Assembly: GCA_947503435.1 (NCBI GenBank)
Contig: CANNDL010000002.1
Span: 339,258 to 403,257, forward strand
DNA length: 64,000 nt
Direction of reading: 5' to 3'
DNA from: an uncultured Kangiella sp.
GTDB lineage: Bacteria; Pseudomonadota; Gammaproteobacteria; Enterobacterales; Kangiellaceae
The translations under genes were made by a program, and so were the position numbers. Positions within the stretch are counted from its first letter, which is position 1. Every line of letters starts with the position of its first letter. The notes beneath the pieces are model-generated. The model was given only the letters and a program-made list of their open reading frames with translations. It did no database searches and was not told the origin of the DNA. This document shows positions 9,429 through 18,093 of this stretch, one piece after another.

Positions 9429-9975
9429 ACTAGAACAAATCCAACAAGCTTTAGATAAAGCTAATTATGTAACGCCAAAGACTACTCAGTTACAACCAAG
9501 CGCAGTTTTAGTGCCGATTGTAGAACGGCCTGCTGGACTTCAATTAATATTGACCCAACGTGCTGAGCACTTAAAGCATCACCCGGGGCAAATTAGTTTT
9601 CCCGGAGGGCGAATGGACGATACGGACAAAAACCTAATCCATACTGCTTTGCGTGAAACTGATGAAGAGATCGGTATCCCTGAAAGTAAAATTGAAGTTA
9701 TTGGAAAGTTGGGATTACAACCGACTATTACAAAATTTATGATCCAACCCATCGTTGGATTAGTGGAGTCTGATTACCAATTTCGAGTAAATCATGATGA
9801 GGTTGATGAGGCATTTGAAGTACCGTTAGATTTTTTGTTTAAGCCTGCGAATCAGATAAAGTCTTATCGTGAATTTCAGGGCATTCAATTTCCCGTTTAC
9901 GCTATGCCCTATCAAGGCAGAAATATCTGGGGCGCTACCGCACAAATTATCGTTAACTTTTCAAAGCTGCTATAA
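9421..9975 (+). CDS. nudL: Nudix CoA pyrophosphatase, NudL type
   Basis: The 184-residue Nudix hydrolase is of the type that cleaves coenzyme A to 3',5'-ADP and 4'-phosphopantetheine. The motif LKHHPGQISFPGG before the Nudix box is the signature of the CoA-specific UPF0035 group, and the box itself is seen in DDTDKNLIHTALRETDEEIG. As in E. coli NudL, the first glutamate of the general Nudix consensus is replaced. The start codon lies inside the last codons of pabB, implying translational coupling. Confidence 0.88.
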   Translation: MIKLEQIQQALDKANYVTPKTTQLQPSAVLVPIVERPAGLQLILTQRAEHLKHHPGQISFPGGRMDDTDKNLIHTALRETDEEIGIPESKIEVIGKLGLQPTITKFMIQPIVGLVESDYQFRVNHDEVDEAFEVPLDFLFKPANQIKSYREFQGIQFPVYAMPYQGRNIWGATAQIIVNFSKLL

Positions 9976-10067
9976 AGCCACCTCATCTGGTCAGAGAAGC
10001 AATTGCTAGTCACTGAGGTATTTTCTCAGTACAATTCTAGTAATTAAATTATAAAGAGAAAAAGCCA

Positions 10068-11444
10068 TTGGCAATTAGTGTTTTTGATATGTTCAGCATC
10101 GGTATTGGACCATCCAGTTCACATACCGTAGGCCCTATGCGTGCTGCGCGTCGTTTTGTTGACGGACTTTCACGTGAGCATTTGCTTGACGGTACTAATC
10201 GTGTTTTGTGCGAATTGTATGGTTCTCTTGGCGCAACTGGCAAAGGTCATGGCTCCGACAAAGCCGTATTATTAGGATTAGAAGGTGAGCAACCCGATAA
10301 AGTCGACCCTGATATTATTCCTGCAAAACTGGAATCTATTCGGTCGAATAAAAAAATCACGCTTAATGGCTCCCATCAAATAAAGTTCGATGAAGATAAA
10401 GATCTAACGCTTTATAAAAAGAAAAGCTTACCTAAACACGCTAACGGCATGATTTTTTATGCCTACGATTCCGAAGGTGAACTATTGGCGTCAAAAACCT
10501 ACTACTCTGTAGGCGGCGGATTTGTCGTTAACGATGATTTGGACGCCGATAGCCCTATCATGGAAGACAAAACCCAAGTCAAATACCCTTTTTCAAGTGC
10601 TGAAGAACTTATTGGTCACTGCAAAGAACATGGTATTAAAATTTCCACTTTAATGATGGAAAATGAAAAGGCGTGGCGTAGCGAGGAAGAAACTCGAGAA
10701 AAACTTCTCGATATTTGGCGCGTCATGAAAAACTGTATTAAACGTGGTTGTGACCGCGAAGGCATTTTGCCTGGCGGCTTAAAAGTAAAACGTCGTGCTC
10801 ACGGCATCTACATGAAACTAAAAGCCGATCCTCATAGCACTACCGATACTTTATCTGCCATGGATTGGGTTGATTTATATGCGCTGGCCGTCAATGAAGA
10901 AAACGCCGCCGGTGGCCAGGTAGTAACGGCGCCGACGAATGGTGCTGCTGGTATTATCCCTGCCGTTTTATTTTATTACATGAAGTTTAAACATGGCGCC
11001 GACGAAGAAGGTGTTATCGACTTTTTGTTAACGGCAGCGGCAATTGGTATTTTGTATAAATTGAACGCATCCATTTCTGGTGCCGAAGTTGGCTGTCAGG
11101 GTGAAGTTGGGGTAGCTTGCTCCATGGCTGCTGGCGCTTTAACCGAAGTTTTAGGCGGCACTGTTGAGCAAGTTGAAAATGCCGCTGAGATTGGTATGGA
11201 GCACAACCTTGGCTTAACTTGCGACCCAGTGGGTGGCTTAGTGCAAGTTCCTTGCATTGAACGTAATGCAATGGCTTCGATTAAAGCCATTAATGCCTGC
11301 CGCTTAGCACTTCGCGGTGACGGCGAGCATAAAGTATCTTTGGACAAAGTTATTAAAACCATGTGGGATACGGGCATGGATATGCGTGATAAGTATAAAG
11401 AAACAGCGCGCGGAGGTTTGGCAGTTCATATTATTGAATGTTAA
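10068..11444 (+). CDS. sdaA: L-serine ammonia-lyase (iron-sulfur type)
   Basis: This 458-residue single-chain enzyme deaminates L-serine to pyruvate and ammonia. The N-terminal domain starts with the family block [20 protein letters not shown]. The C-terminal domain carries the iron-sulfur cysteine regions EVGCQGEVG and [14 protein letters not shown]. Translation starts at a TTG: no in-frame ATG precedes the conserved block, and an AAAGAGAAAA purine run lies 6-16 bases upstream. It follows nudL by 92 bases with no evident terminator, so it may have its own promoter there. Confidence 0.94.
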   Translation: MAISVFDMFSIGIGPSSSHTVGPMRAARRFVDGLSREHLLDGTNRVLCELYGSLGATGKGHGSDKAVLLGLEGEQPDKVDPDIIPAKLESIRSNKKITLNGSHQIKFDEDKDLTLYKKKSLPKHANGMIFYAYDSEGELLASKTYYSVGGGFVVNDDLDADSPIMEDKTQVKYPFSSAEELIGHCKEHGIKISTLMMENEKAWRSEEETREKLLDIWRVMKNCIKRGCDREGILPGGLKVKRRAHGIYMKLKADPHSTTDTLSAMDWVDLYALAVNEENAAGGQVVTAPTNGAAGIIPAVLFYYMKFKHGADEEGVIDFLLTAAAIGILYKLNASISGAEVGCQGEVGVACSMAAGALTEVLGGTVEQVENAAEIGMEHNLGLTCDPVGGLVQVPCIERNAMASIKAINACRLALRGDGEHKVSLDKVIKTMWDTGMDMRDKYKETARGGLAVHIIEC

Positions 11445-11511
11445 ATTAATAATGATTGGACTAATGCAAATAGTCGATTAAACTAAAGACTAATGATAAA
11501 AGGATTTATAT

Positions 11512-12411
11512 ATGCAAACGGTATTATTAACCGGTGGCACTGGTTTTATTGGCCGACACCTCATCCCCGTACTGGAACAAAACGGGTTTAAAGTTTTAGT
11601 CAAATCTCGCACGCCTGACAAATTTAAAGAAGACTTCTTTTTTCGAAACGTAAACTTTTACTGGGATTTGGATGAAACTCCATCTGTCGATGTTGTCATT
11701 AATTTAAGCGGCGAGAGCCTTGCCAATAAACGCTGGACTGTAAAACAAAAACGCAAAATTTATACAAGCCGAATTGAAGAAACCATTAAGCTTGTCGATT
11801 GGATGGATAAACAGGAACAAAAACCACACACTTTTGTTTCAAGTTCGGCGATTGGTTTTTATGGAAGTCGAGGCGACCAAGAGCTCGATGAAAAAGCTGA
11901 ACATGGCGACTTAAAAGAGTTCCAAGTTAAGCTCTGTAACAACTGGGAGCTATCAGCAAAGCGCGCCGCCAATTTGGGTATTAGAACTTCTATTATTCGA
12001 ACTGGTGTTGTTTTAGGTGATGATGGCGCCCTACCAAAAATCTTAGGCCCCTTTAAATTAGGTTTAGGTGGAAAGCTAGGAACTGGCAAGCAATGGTTCT
12101 CATGGATTCACATTCAAGATCAAGTCGAAGCCATAATGCACATTCTTAAAAATACTAGTTTGTTTGGAATATACAATTTAACTGCGCCAAATCCTGTTAC
12201 CAATAGTCACTTAACGCAAGCCATTGCTAATAAACTCAATAAAAAAGCAAAATTAACGATACCTGCATTTGCTTTGAAAGCAAGACTCGGAGAGTTTGCG
12301 AATTTGCTCTTAACAGGGCAAAAAGTGATGCCAGAAGCGCTTTTGCATTCTGGCTTTGAATTTAAGTATCCAACGCTCGAATCAGCATTAGACGATTTAA
12401 TTGATGTTTAG
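11512..12411 (+). CDS. yfcH: TIGR01777-type NAD-dependent epimerase/dehydratase (YfcH family)
   Basis: The 299-residue extended short-chain dehydrogenase has an N-terminal nucleotide-binding loop TGGTGFIGRHLIP and the family blocks VVINLSGESLANKRWT and VSSSAIGFYGSRGD. A C-terminal DUF1731-like segment (GQKVMPEALLHSGFEFKYP) completes the YfcH architecture. The substrate is not known for the family. The ATG at 11512 follows an AAAAGGA ribosome site. It ends 9 bases before the convergent amidohydrolase gene, with no visible terminator between them. Confidence 0.88.
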   Translation: MQTVLLTGGTGFIGRHLIPVLEQNGFKVLVKSRTPDKFKEDFFFRNVNFYWDLDETPSVDVVINLSGESLANKRWTVKQKRKIYTSRIEETIKLVDWMDKQEQKPHTFVSSSAIGFYGSRGDQELDEKAEHGDLKEFQVKLCNNWELSAKRAANLGIRTSIIRTGVVLGDDGALPKILGPFKLGLGGKLGTGKQWFSWIHIQDQVEAIMHILKNTSLFGIYNLTAPNPVTNSHLTQAIANKLNKKAKLTIPAFALKARLGEFANLLLTGQKVMPEALLHSGFEFKYPTLESALDDLIDV

Positions 12412-12420
12412 CTACTCTAC

Positions 12421-13968
12421 CTATTTAGATTTAGCTTTTACTACTAACGCTTTTACATCTTCTCTAAGTTGCTTTGCATCATATAAAATTCCGTCCTTGA
12501 TGGTGTATTTTACCCCACCAACACGTTTAGCTACATTATCTAAACCTAAACGGTAATGGCCTGTTCCGTATAATACTTTGAAGTTAGCGATAGGGTTTTC
12601 TTCAACAATAACTAGATCAGCTAATTTGCCCGGTAAGACCGAGCCAATTTGGCCTTCCATACCCAACGCCTCAGCGCCATTTAAAGTAGCGGATTGAATG
12701 ACTTCCAAAGGATGAAAACCTGCTTCTTGCAGAAGTTCCATTTCACGGATATAACCAAAGCCAAAGATTTTATAAATATAACCAGCATCTGATCCGATTG
12801 TTACCCGTCCACCATGATTTTTATAATCATTTAAAAAGTTCATCCATTTTCTGAAATTGGCTTTCCAATCGATTTCGTTTTGTGTTGTCCAGTCAAAAAA
12901 GTAGGAGCCATGAGATTCTCTGTTCGGCTCAAAAAACGCCTTCAACTTTGGATGGGTATAATCATGATGCCAATCTGCATTCCGCTCACGCATCACATCC
13001 CGGCTAGCTTCATAAATGGTCATAGTAGGGTTTATGGTAAAATCTAACTCAATTAGCTCGTCACGTACCGCATTCCATTTATCACTACCCTCTGCAGCTG
13101 CTTGTTGCCACAAACGCCCTGCCTCGGTAAAGCGGTGAGACTCATTATTGTAGTTATAATCTAATGGGTAATCTTGTATGACCATATCTTCAAACATTGC
13201 TTCGGGTAAACCATACCAATGTTCCATCGTGGTTAAGCCCATTCGAGCAGAATCTAACGCATTGGTACCCACCACATTCAATTGAGCATGATGCATAGCT
13301 GTACCTAACTTTTGTTTTTGAGCTTCATCTAATGCCGCCGCCATCATCTTTTTAGGCAGGCCAAAGAACTTGATACCTTTCGCGCCTTTTTTAGCGACAT
13401 GACGCACCCACTTGCGTGCTTCTTCTGGTGTAGTAATTTGCTTATCCCAGTCCATATTAAAACCTATGTAAGGAATAATTCTAGGTGCTGTAATTTCATT
13501 TTTTTGACTTAACTTCTGATGCTTTAAAGTCCAGTCCAAACCATTAAAACTCCCAGGTTCGCGCACAGTGGTAATGCCATGAGCTAACCACAATTTAAAC
13601 GGATATTCTGCAGGCAAACCATCAACACTACCGGCGATATGGCCATGTAAATCAATAAAGCCAGGCAAGACATAATTTCCGCTAATATCAATAACCCGAT
13701 CTGATTCATTAGAAATTGGTCTGCGCCCTTCTTTAATCGTAACGCCTGGTGCGCCTACGGATTGTACAGATATAATTTTATTACCTTGAATAACGATATC
13801 TACTGGGCCTGTAGGTGGCGCGCCTTCACCATTAATCAAAATGCCGCCACGCAAAATAAGACGATTAAAAGGACCTTCGCCTTCTGATACTAAAGGAGCG
13901 TCTAATGTTGCTGACATTAGATGCATGGAAAAGAAGCAAAAAGCAAAACCAATAAGAAGCTTTTTCAT
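12421..13968 (-). CDS. exported metal-dependent amidohydrolase
   Basis: A 515-residue protein with a cleavable Sec signal (MKKLLIGFAFCFFSMHLMSA). The fold is that of the amidohydrolase superfamily: the first metal-binding strand is GFIDLHGHIAG, a probable bridging lysine lies in KGIKFFGL, histidines occur in AMHHAQLNV and TTMEHWYGL, the final aspartate in TIGSDAGY, and the C-terminal beta-sandwich in GKLADLVIVEENPI. Relatives include prolidase-like and imidazolonepropionase-like enzymes, so a periplasmic dipeptidase or cyclic-amide hydrolase is possible; the substrate cannot be read. It is followed on the same strand by a secreted protein of unknown function. Confidence 0.85.
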   Translation of the reverse strand: MKKLLIGFAFCFFSMHLMSATLDAPLVSEGEGPFNRLILRGGILINGEGAPPTGPVDIVIQGNKIISVQSVGAPGVTIKEGRRPISNESDRVIDISGNYVLPGFIDLHGHIAGSVDGLPAEYPFKLWLAHGITTVREPGSFNGLDWTLKHQKLSQKNEITAPRIIPYIGFNMDWDKQITTPEEARKWVRHVAKKGAKGIKFFGLPKKMMAAALDEAQKQKLGTAMHHAQLNVVGTNALDSARMGLTTMEHWYGLPEAMFEDMVIQDYPLDYNYNNESHRFTEAGRLWQQAAAEGSDKWNAVRDELIELDFTINPTMTIYEASRDVMRERNADWHHDYTHPKLKAFFEPNRESHGSYFFDWTTQNEIDWKANFRKWMNFLNDYKNHGGRVTIGSDAGYIYKIFGFGYIREMELLQEAGFHPLEVIQSATLNGAEALGMEGQIGSVLPGKLADLVIVEENPIANFKVLYGTGHYRLGLDNVAKRVGGVKYTIKDGILYDAKQLREDVKALVVKAKSK

Positions 13969-14021
13969 TATCGTATCTCTAGAATTTAATGAGCAAACTG
14001 TATCATAGTAAATAAGAATTC

Positions 14022-14591
14022 CTATATTTTATCGCAATTAAGTCTAAATCCTTCTTGCCATTTTTTGCCGTCATTTAAAGCTGAAGATTCATATTTCCAG
14101 TCAAAGTGCTTTTCGCTAATATTATGAAACGTTATCTTCGCTTTGTGTGCTGGGCCTCTAGGGCTAGCAGGATACTCTCCGTCCATTACTAAACTTTCGC
14201 CATCAAATTTTGCATCAAAATTTTGGAAGCGGGCTAACTTGTCGAAGGTCCAAGTCATCAACCAAGAATCGTTTTGTGGGTTGTAGATACGAACATTTGT
14301 ACCCATACCAGGAGCTTCCAAATTTTCGGCATTTGGATACCAATAATCTTGGATGGCATGACCATTAAGAGTGTACCGCCATTCCCAGCGAGATACTTGT
14401 TCGGGTATTTGCCAACTACCATCTTGTTGGCGTACTTGACGTTTACATTTCCAATCACCTATCAATGGTAGCATCGATTTAACGCTATCAGCAGCGTCTT
14501 TTGCTGGTGTCATTGAAGTATAATCAGCACTTGATACAGTAGAAATAGCAAGGAATGTAATTAAAGAAATTGATTTATAGATAGTCTTCAT
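14022..14591 (-). CDS. secreted protein, DUF1579-like
   Basis: The 189-residue protein begins with a signal peptide cleaved near AISTVSSA. The mature part has the pattern LPLIGDWKCKRQV...WEWRYTLNGHAIQDYWY...TWTFDKLARFQNFDAKFDGESLVMDG, which resembles the lipocalin-like DUF1579 proteins that bind or sense small hydrophobic molecules. The family assignment is from pattern memory, not a search. It is upstream of and co-directional with the amidohydrolase (53-base gap), so the two may form a small unit. Confidence 0.68.
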   Translation of the reverse strand: MKTIYKSISLITFLAISTVSSADYTSMTPAKDAADSVKSMLPLIGDWKCKRQVRQQDGSWQIPEQVSRWEWRYTLNGHAIQDYWYPNAENLEAPGMGTNVRIYNPQNDSWLMTWTFDKLARFQNFDAKFDGESLVMDGEYPASPRGPAHKAKITFHNISEKHFDWKYESSALNDGKKWQEGFRLNCDKI

Positions 14592-14670
14592 ACGATACGG
14601 CCCCCATAGTTAGTAATAAGGACAATGCCGCATCAGTCTTCTAACTGCAAAGAAAAAATGTGTCTAAATG

Positions 14671-15576
14671 TTAACCGTTTTTATTTACGACGCCATTGGG
14701 AACGTGTCCGCTTGCAATATGTTCTTTAGCTCGGTCGATATGCCCTTCCTGATCATCAAAGAAAACATCGGCGCCAAACGCTTTTAAAAACTCAGTTTTA
14801 TCCATTCCACCGAGGAACAACGCTTCATCAATACGAATATCCCAATAGCGCAGTGTACGGATAACGCGTTCATGAGCAGGGGCTGAGCGAGCTGTAACTA
14901 ATGCGGTTCTGATTGGGCACTCTTCGGAGCTGTATTCTTTTTGAATTTTGTGTAGCGCGGCCAAGAAATCTTTAAAAGGACCGCCTTCTAACGGCTTTTG
15001 CGCTGAGGCTTTTTCATGCTTCGTGAACTCTTCTAAACCACTTTGTTGATAGACCTTTTCAGCCTCATCTGAAAACAAAACTGCATCACCATCAAAAGCA
15101 AATTTAATATGAGTTAAGTCACTTTTAGCTTGATTGGGCGCGACAATAGTTGCCGCGGCTATTCCATTATCAATAGCTTGCTTAACATCATAAGGATTAG
15201 TCGATAAAAACAAATGGGCACCAAAAGCTGATGCGTACAAATAAGGACTATTTCCTGAAGTGAAAGCCGCGCGCGTTATTTGTAATTCATGATTTTCAAT
15301 TGAATTAAAAACCCTTAATCCAGTATCAGCGCTATTACGAGAAAGTAGTATAACTTCAACTCTAGGCTTACCTTCGGCACCTATATTTAGATCAAGTAAT
15401 TTTTTAACTAAACCAAATGCAGCACCAGGTTTTAATAGCTCATCTTCGTGATCTATTTGATACTGGGCATAAGAATCAACACCTTTATCTAGATATACTC
15501 GATGACTATCAGCTAAATCGAATAAAGCGGTAGACGAAATAGCGATTACCAGAGTGTCGTTAAACTCAATTGGCAT
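14671..15576 (-). CDS. 5'-nucleotidase, cytosolic type I (NT5C1) family
   Basis: A 301-residue protein of the PF06189-type family, which dephosphorylates nucleoside 5'-monophosphates. Features are LVIAISSTALFDLADSHRVY at the N-terminus, VEVILLSRNSADTGLRVFNS, the aspartate-bearing AFDGDAVLFSDEAE and the C-terminal FGADVFFDDQEGHI with acidic metal ligands. There is no signal peptide, consistent with a cytoplasmic enzyme for nucleotide salvage. It sits 6 bases downstream of mlaA, so it is probably read on the same message, though no functional link is known. Confidence 0.85.
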   Translation of the reverse strand: MPIEFNDTLVIAISSTALFDLADSHRVYLDKGVDSYAQYQIDHEDELLKPGAAFGLVKKLLDLNIGAEGKPRVEVILLSRNSADTGLRVFNSIENHELQITRAAFTSGNSPYLYASAFGAHLFLSTNPYDVKQAIDNGIAAATIVAPNQAKSDLTHIKFAFDGDAVLFSDEAEKVYQQSGLEEFTKHEKASAQKPLEGGPFKDFLAALHKIQKEYSSEECPIRTALVTARSAPAHERVIRTLRYWDIRIDEALFLGGMDKTEFLKAFGADVFFDDQEGHIDRAKEHIASGHVPNGVVNKNG

Positions 15577-15582
15577 TTAGAG

Positions 15583-16314
15583 TTAAAACTCCTGGCAATC
15601 TTCTTCGAATTCACATTCATCATCTTCAATCGGCGGTTTGCCATCATGAATTAAGAATTGACGGCGTTGTAAGTATACATCTCGGATTAAAGTATAATCA
15701 TCGGGAGCCGAGTTAAGCTGATCTTCTAGACTCAGAAGACCCGCACGCGTTTGAATAATATCTAAAAGGCGTAAACCAATCTCCGTTTGGGTATCGTTTT
15801 CCAACTCTTCATACAGATTGTAAATAACAAAGCTATCCACGCCCTGACCTACCAAATCTCTAGTAGTAGAAGGCCCTAAAAAAGGCAGCATTATATAAGA
15901 GCCATCGCCTACACCCCAGGTAGCAAGGGTTTGACCAAAATCTTCCGGTTGATGCTCAATACCCATGTCCGTAGCTGGGTCAAGTAAGCCGCCTAAGCCT
16001 AAGGTTGTGTTAATCAGGAAACGGCCTGTGTCTTTTAAAGCTTTGCCAAGTTTAAATTGCAATACATCATTGATAATGGTCGGCACTTCACCAATATTTG
16101 AAAAGAAATTAGAGACTCCAGTTTCGACAACGTCAGGAGTTATCGCTTTATAGCCTTTTGCAACGGGTTTTAAAATAGCTTTATCAACACCTTTATTAAA
16201 ATCCCAAACTTTCCGGTTAAATCCTTCATAAGGATCTTGTGGATTGGAGCCTGTAGATGCACAGCCAGCCGCAAGAAAAGACAATATAATGATGGTAAAG
16301 AGTTTAGATTTCAT
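15583..16314 (-). CDS. mlaA: outer-membrane lipid asymmetry lipoprotein MlaA (VacJ)
   Basis: A 243-residue lipoprotein (lipobox LAAGC, C18) with the VacJ hallmark DPYEGFNRKVWDFNKGVDKA followed by FLINTTLGLGGLLDPATDMG and LPFLGPSTTRD. MlaA removes mislocalised phospholipid from the outer leaflet of the outer membrane and passes it to MlaC. The mlaBCDEF genes are not in the window. It ends 6 bases before the 5'-nucleotidase gene and lies 55 bases downstream of hvfC. Confidence 0.94.
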   Translation of the reverse strand: MKSKLFTIIILSFLAAGCASTGSNPQDPYEGFNRKVWDFNKGVDKAILKPVAKGYKAITPDVVETGVSNFFSNIGEVPTIINDVLQFKLGKALKDTGRFLINTTLGLGGLLDPATDMGIEHQPEDFGQTLATWGVGDGSYIMLPFLGPSTTRDLVGQGVDSFVIYNLYEELENDTQTEIGLRLLDIIQTRAGLLSLEDQLNSAPDDYTLIRDVYLQRRQFLIHDGKPPIEDDECEFEEDCQEF

Positions 16315-16369
16315 CCTACAACCTTTTTAATAGTTATTACCGCTTATTGTAACAACAAGTGACTAAAAG

Positions 16370-17149
16370 TTATAGATTGACTCCTAGAATTACATCTCGT
16401 TCCAAAAAATCTCGGAGTATTTGTTTACCGCCTTCGATAAGCTGTAGCGGATTTGGGAATTGAGACTCACCTTGCAATTGAGCTATAGCTTCTTCACCAG
16501 TTAATTGAAGATTTTTTTCAGCCTCAGCTTCTTGTAAAATTTCAAGTAATCGATAGGTAATCGCATTAGTTTCCATAAAATCTACTTCATGCTCACGATT
16601 TCTTGAAATGATTAGAAAAGTTGGCTGCTCAGGTTCTGATTCTGGTAAGTAAGCATCTCCGATTCGATGTACAGGGTATTGATAAACCAAAGGCCATGCC
16701 AATGGTGATATCACTATTTTCTGCTGATACAAGTCGCCATTACGATCATGTGGAAATTGTTTAATATCACCTACATCAGATAAAGCATTGAGCTCCATCC
16801 ATTCCCAGTGAGCTAACTCAAGCATAAAAGGATAATCATCATTTGACGTTTCACGGTGATTTTCTAAATAATCCAAAAATGCTTTGGAAATGTCCTTAAA
16901 ATATGGACTATGTGCACGGTAATGAACAAAGAAATCTCTTACTAATTGATGCCATTTTTCCTCAGCAATTAAATCTCTTAATATTGGGAAGCTATTACTG
17001 CAAAAGTTTTCAACATTGTTATAAAACAAGTCTCTATACACTTTCATCCGTCTATCTTCAATATTGGAAGGCTTGGCAACTCCTTCCGGGTTCCTTAAAT
17101 GTCCGGCGAAATCAAATTGCACTTGTTGAAACTTAGGTAAGTTGCTCAT
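16370..17149 (-). CDS. hvfC: HvfC/BufC-type partner protein (DUF2063 N-terminal domain)
   Basis: A 259-residue cytoplasmic protein with the DUF2063 pattern: DRRMKVYRDLFYNNVENFCSNSFPILRDLI, then FVHYRAHSPYF and LELAHWEWMEL. In characterised hvf and bufferin clusters this protein pairs with the DUF692 oxidase and delivers the precursor peptide to it. Here it follows hvfB by 12 bases in the same direction, which fits an obligate enzyme complex. The C-terminal half (LIISRNREHEVDFMETN, GKQILRDFLERDVILGV) resembles the winged-helix-like tail of such partners. It is the last gene of the cluster. Confidence 0.9.
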   Translation of the reverse strand: MSNLPKFQQVQFDFAGHLRNPEGVAKPSNIEDRRMKVYRDLFYNNVENFCSNSFPILRDLIAEEKWHQLVRDFFVHYRAHSPYFKDISKAFLDYLENHRETSNDDYPFMLELAHWEWMELNALSDVGDIKQFPHDRNGDLYQQKIVISPLAWPLVYQYPVHRIGDAYLPESEPEQPTFLIISRNREHEVDFMETNAITYRLLEILQEAEAEKNLQLTGEEAIAQLQGESQFPNPLQLIEGGKQILRDFLERDVILGVNL

Positions 17150-17161
17150 AATTTTCTACCT

Positions 17162-18010
17162 TTAAGCAATGGCTTTGCCGCTTAAATCTTGAGCTAAATA
17201 TTTTTGCTGAATCGTTTTTATTTGTGCTACTTCAGCCAATAACTGGTCCATTGGTGGAATATTAAAATCACGCTCAAGCAGAGTTGGAAATACGCCAAAT
17301 TCTTGATATGCAATTTCTAACAAAGCCCAGACATCAGGTTTTACGTCTGCTCCGTGAGTATCGACCTTTAAATCATCCGCTTCATCATAATGACCGGCAA
17401 TATGGGCGTAAGAAATTCGCTCCTTAGGTAACGCCTTCAAGAACTCTTCAGCATCGTAACGGTGATTTATGCTATTCACATAGATATTATTAACGTCCAA
17501 TAATAAATCACAATTAGCTTCTTCAAGTACCGCCAGCAAAAAATCCAGCTCCTTCATTTCCTGGCCTGGAGCGGCATAATAAGACACATTTTCCATAGCC
17601 AGCTTCATACCAATAATATCTTGAACCTGCTTGATTCGATCAGCCACATAGTGAACCGCTTCTTCGGTGAACGGAATAGGCATCAAATCGTATAAATGAC
17701 CATCATCGCTACAATAGCTTAAATGTTCACTATAAGACTTAATATTATATTTCTGGATAAACTTAGCCACTTGTTTTACAAAGTCAGTATCCAGAGGCGT
17801 TGGCCCGCCAATTGATAAGGATAAACCATGAATTACAAACGGATAGCGTTCTGCATATTGTTCAAACTGCTTACTAAACTTCCCCCCAAAAGGAATCCAG
17901 TTTTCTGGAGCAACTTCCATAAAATCAACGCATGAACGACTAATCGCATCAAATTCGTCAGAAAAATCACGTCGTAATCCTAATCCTGCGCCTGTTACTA
18001 ATTGGGTCAT
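17162..18010 (-). CDS. hvfB: multinuclear non-heme iron oxidase (MNIO, DUF692) HvfB/BufB
   Basis: A 282-residue TIM-barrel enzyme of the DUF692 family. Likely iron ligands are visible: H61 (in HGLSLSIGG), E95/H96 (SEHLSY), E140 (MENVSYY), D172 and N174/N175 (LLDVNNIYVN), H203/H207 (HIAGHYDE), D217/H219 (DTHG) and E246 (LERDFNIP). In studied homologs this enzyme uses iron and oxygen to convert cysteines of EGKCG motifs into oxazolone/thioamide or thiooxazole groups that bind copper. All key positions look intact. The substrate HvfA is the preceding gene, with a hairpin in between. The start follows an AAAGG site. Confidence 0.93.
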   Translation of the reverse strand: MTQLVTGAGLGLRRDFSDEFDAISRSCVDFMEVAPENWIPFGGKFSKQFEQYAERYPFVIHGLSLSIGGPTPLDTDFVKQVAKFIQKYNIKSYSEHLSYCSDDGHLYDLMPIPFTEEAVHYVADRIKQVQDIIGMKLAMENVSYYAAPGQEMKELDFLLAVLEEANCDLLLDVNNIYVNSINHRYDAEEFLKALPKERISYAHIAGHYDEADDLKVDTHGADVKPDVWALLEIAYQEFGVFPTLLERDFNIPPMDQLLAEVAQIKTIQQKYLAQDLSGKAIA

Positions 18011-18048
18011 TGGGAGAACCTTTCACTAAACTGTTTCTTTAGATATGA

Positions 18049-18074
18049 AAAAGTGGCAGCAAGCTGCCACTTTT
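18049..18074 (-). terminator. intra-operon terminator/attenuator between hvfA and hvfB
   Basis: A perfect 12-bp inverted repeat (AAAAGTGGCAGC / GCTGCCACTTTT) has only two bases between the arms; folded, it closes on a CUUG tetraloop. On the minus strand it is followed by a run of five T residues. It sits 20 bases after the hvfA stop and 39 bases before the hvfB start. Partial termination here would give many more precursor than enzyme transcripts, the usual logic of peptide-natural-product operons. Confidence 0.88.
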
Positions 18075-18093
18075 ATTCGAGAGAGTTAAAAAA

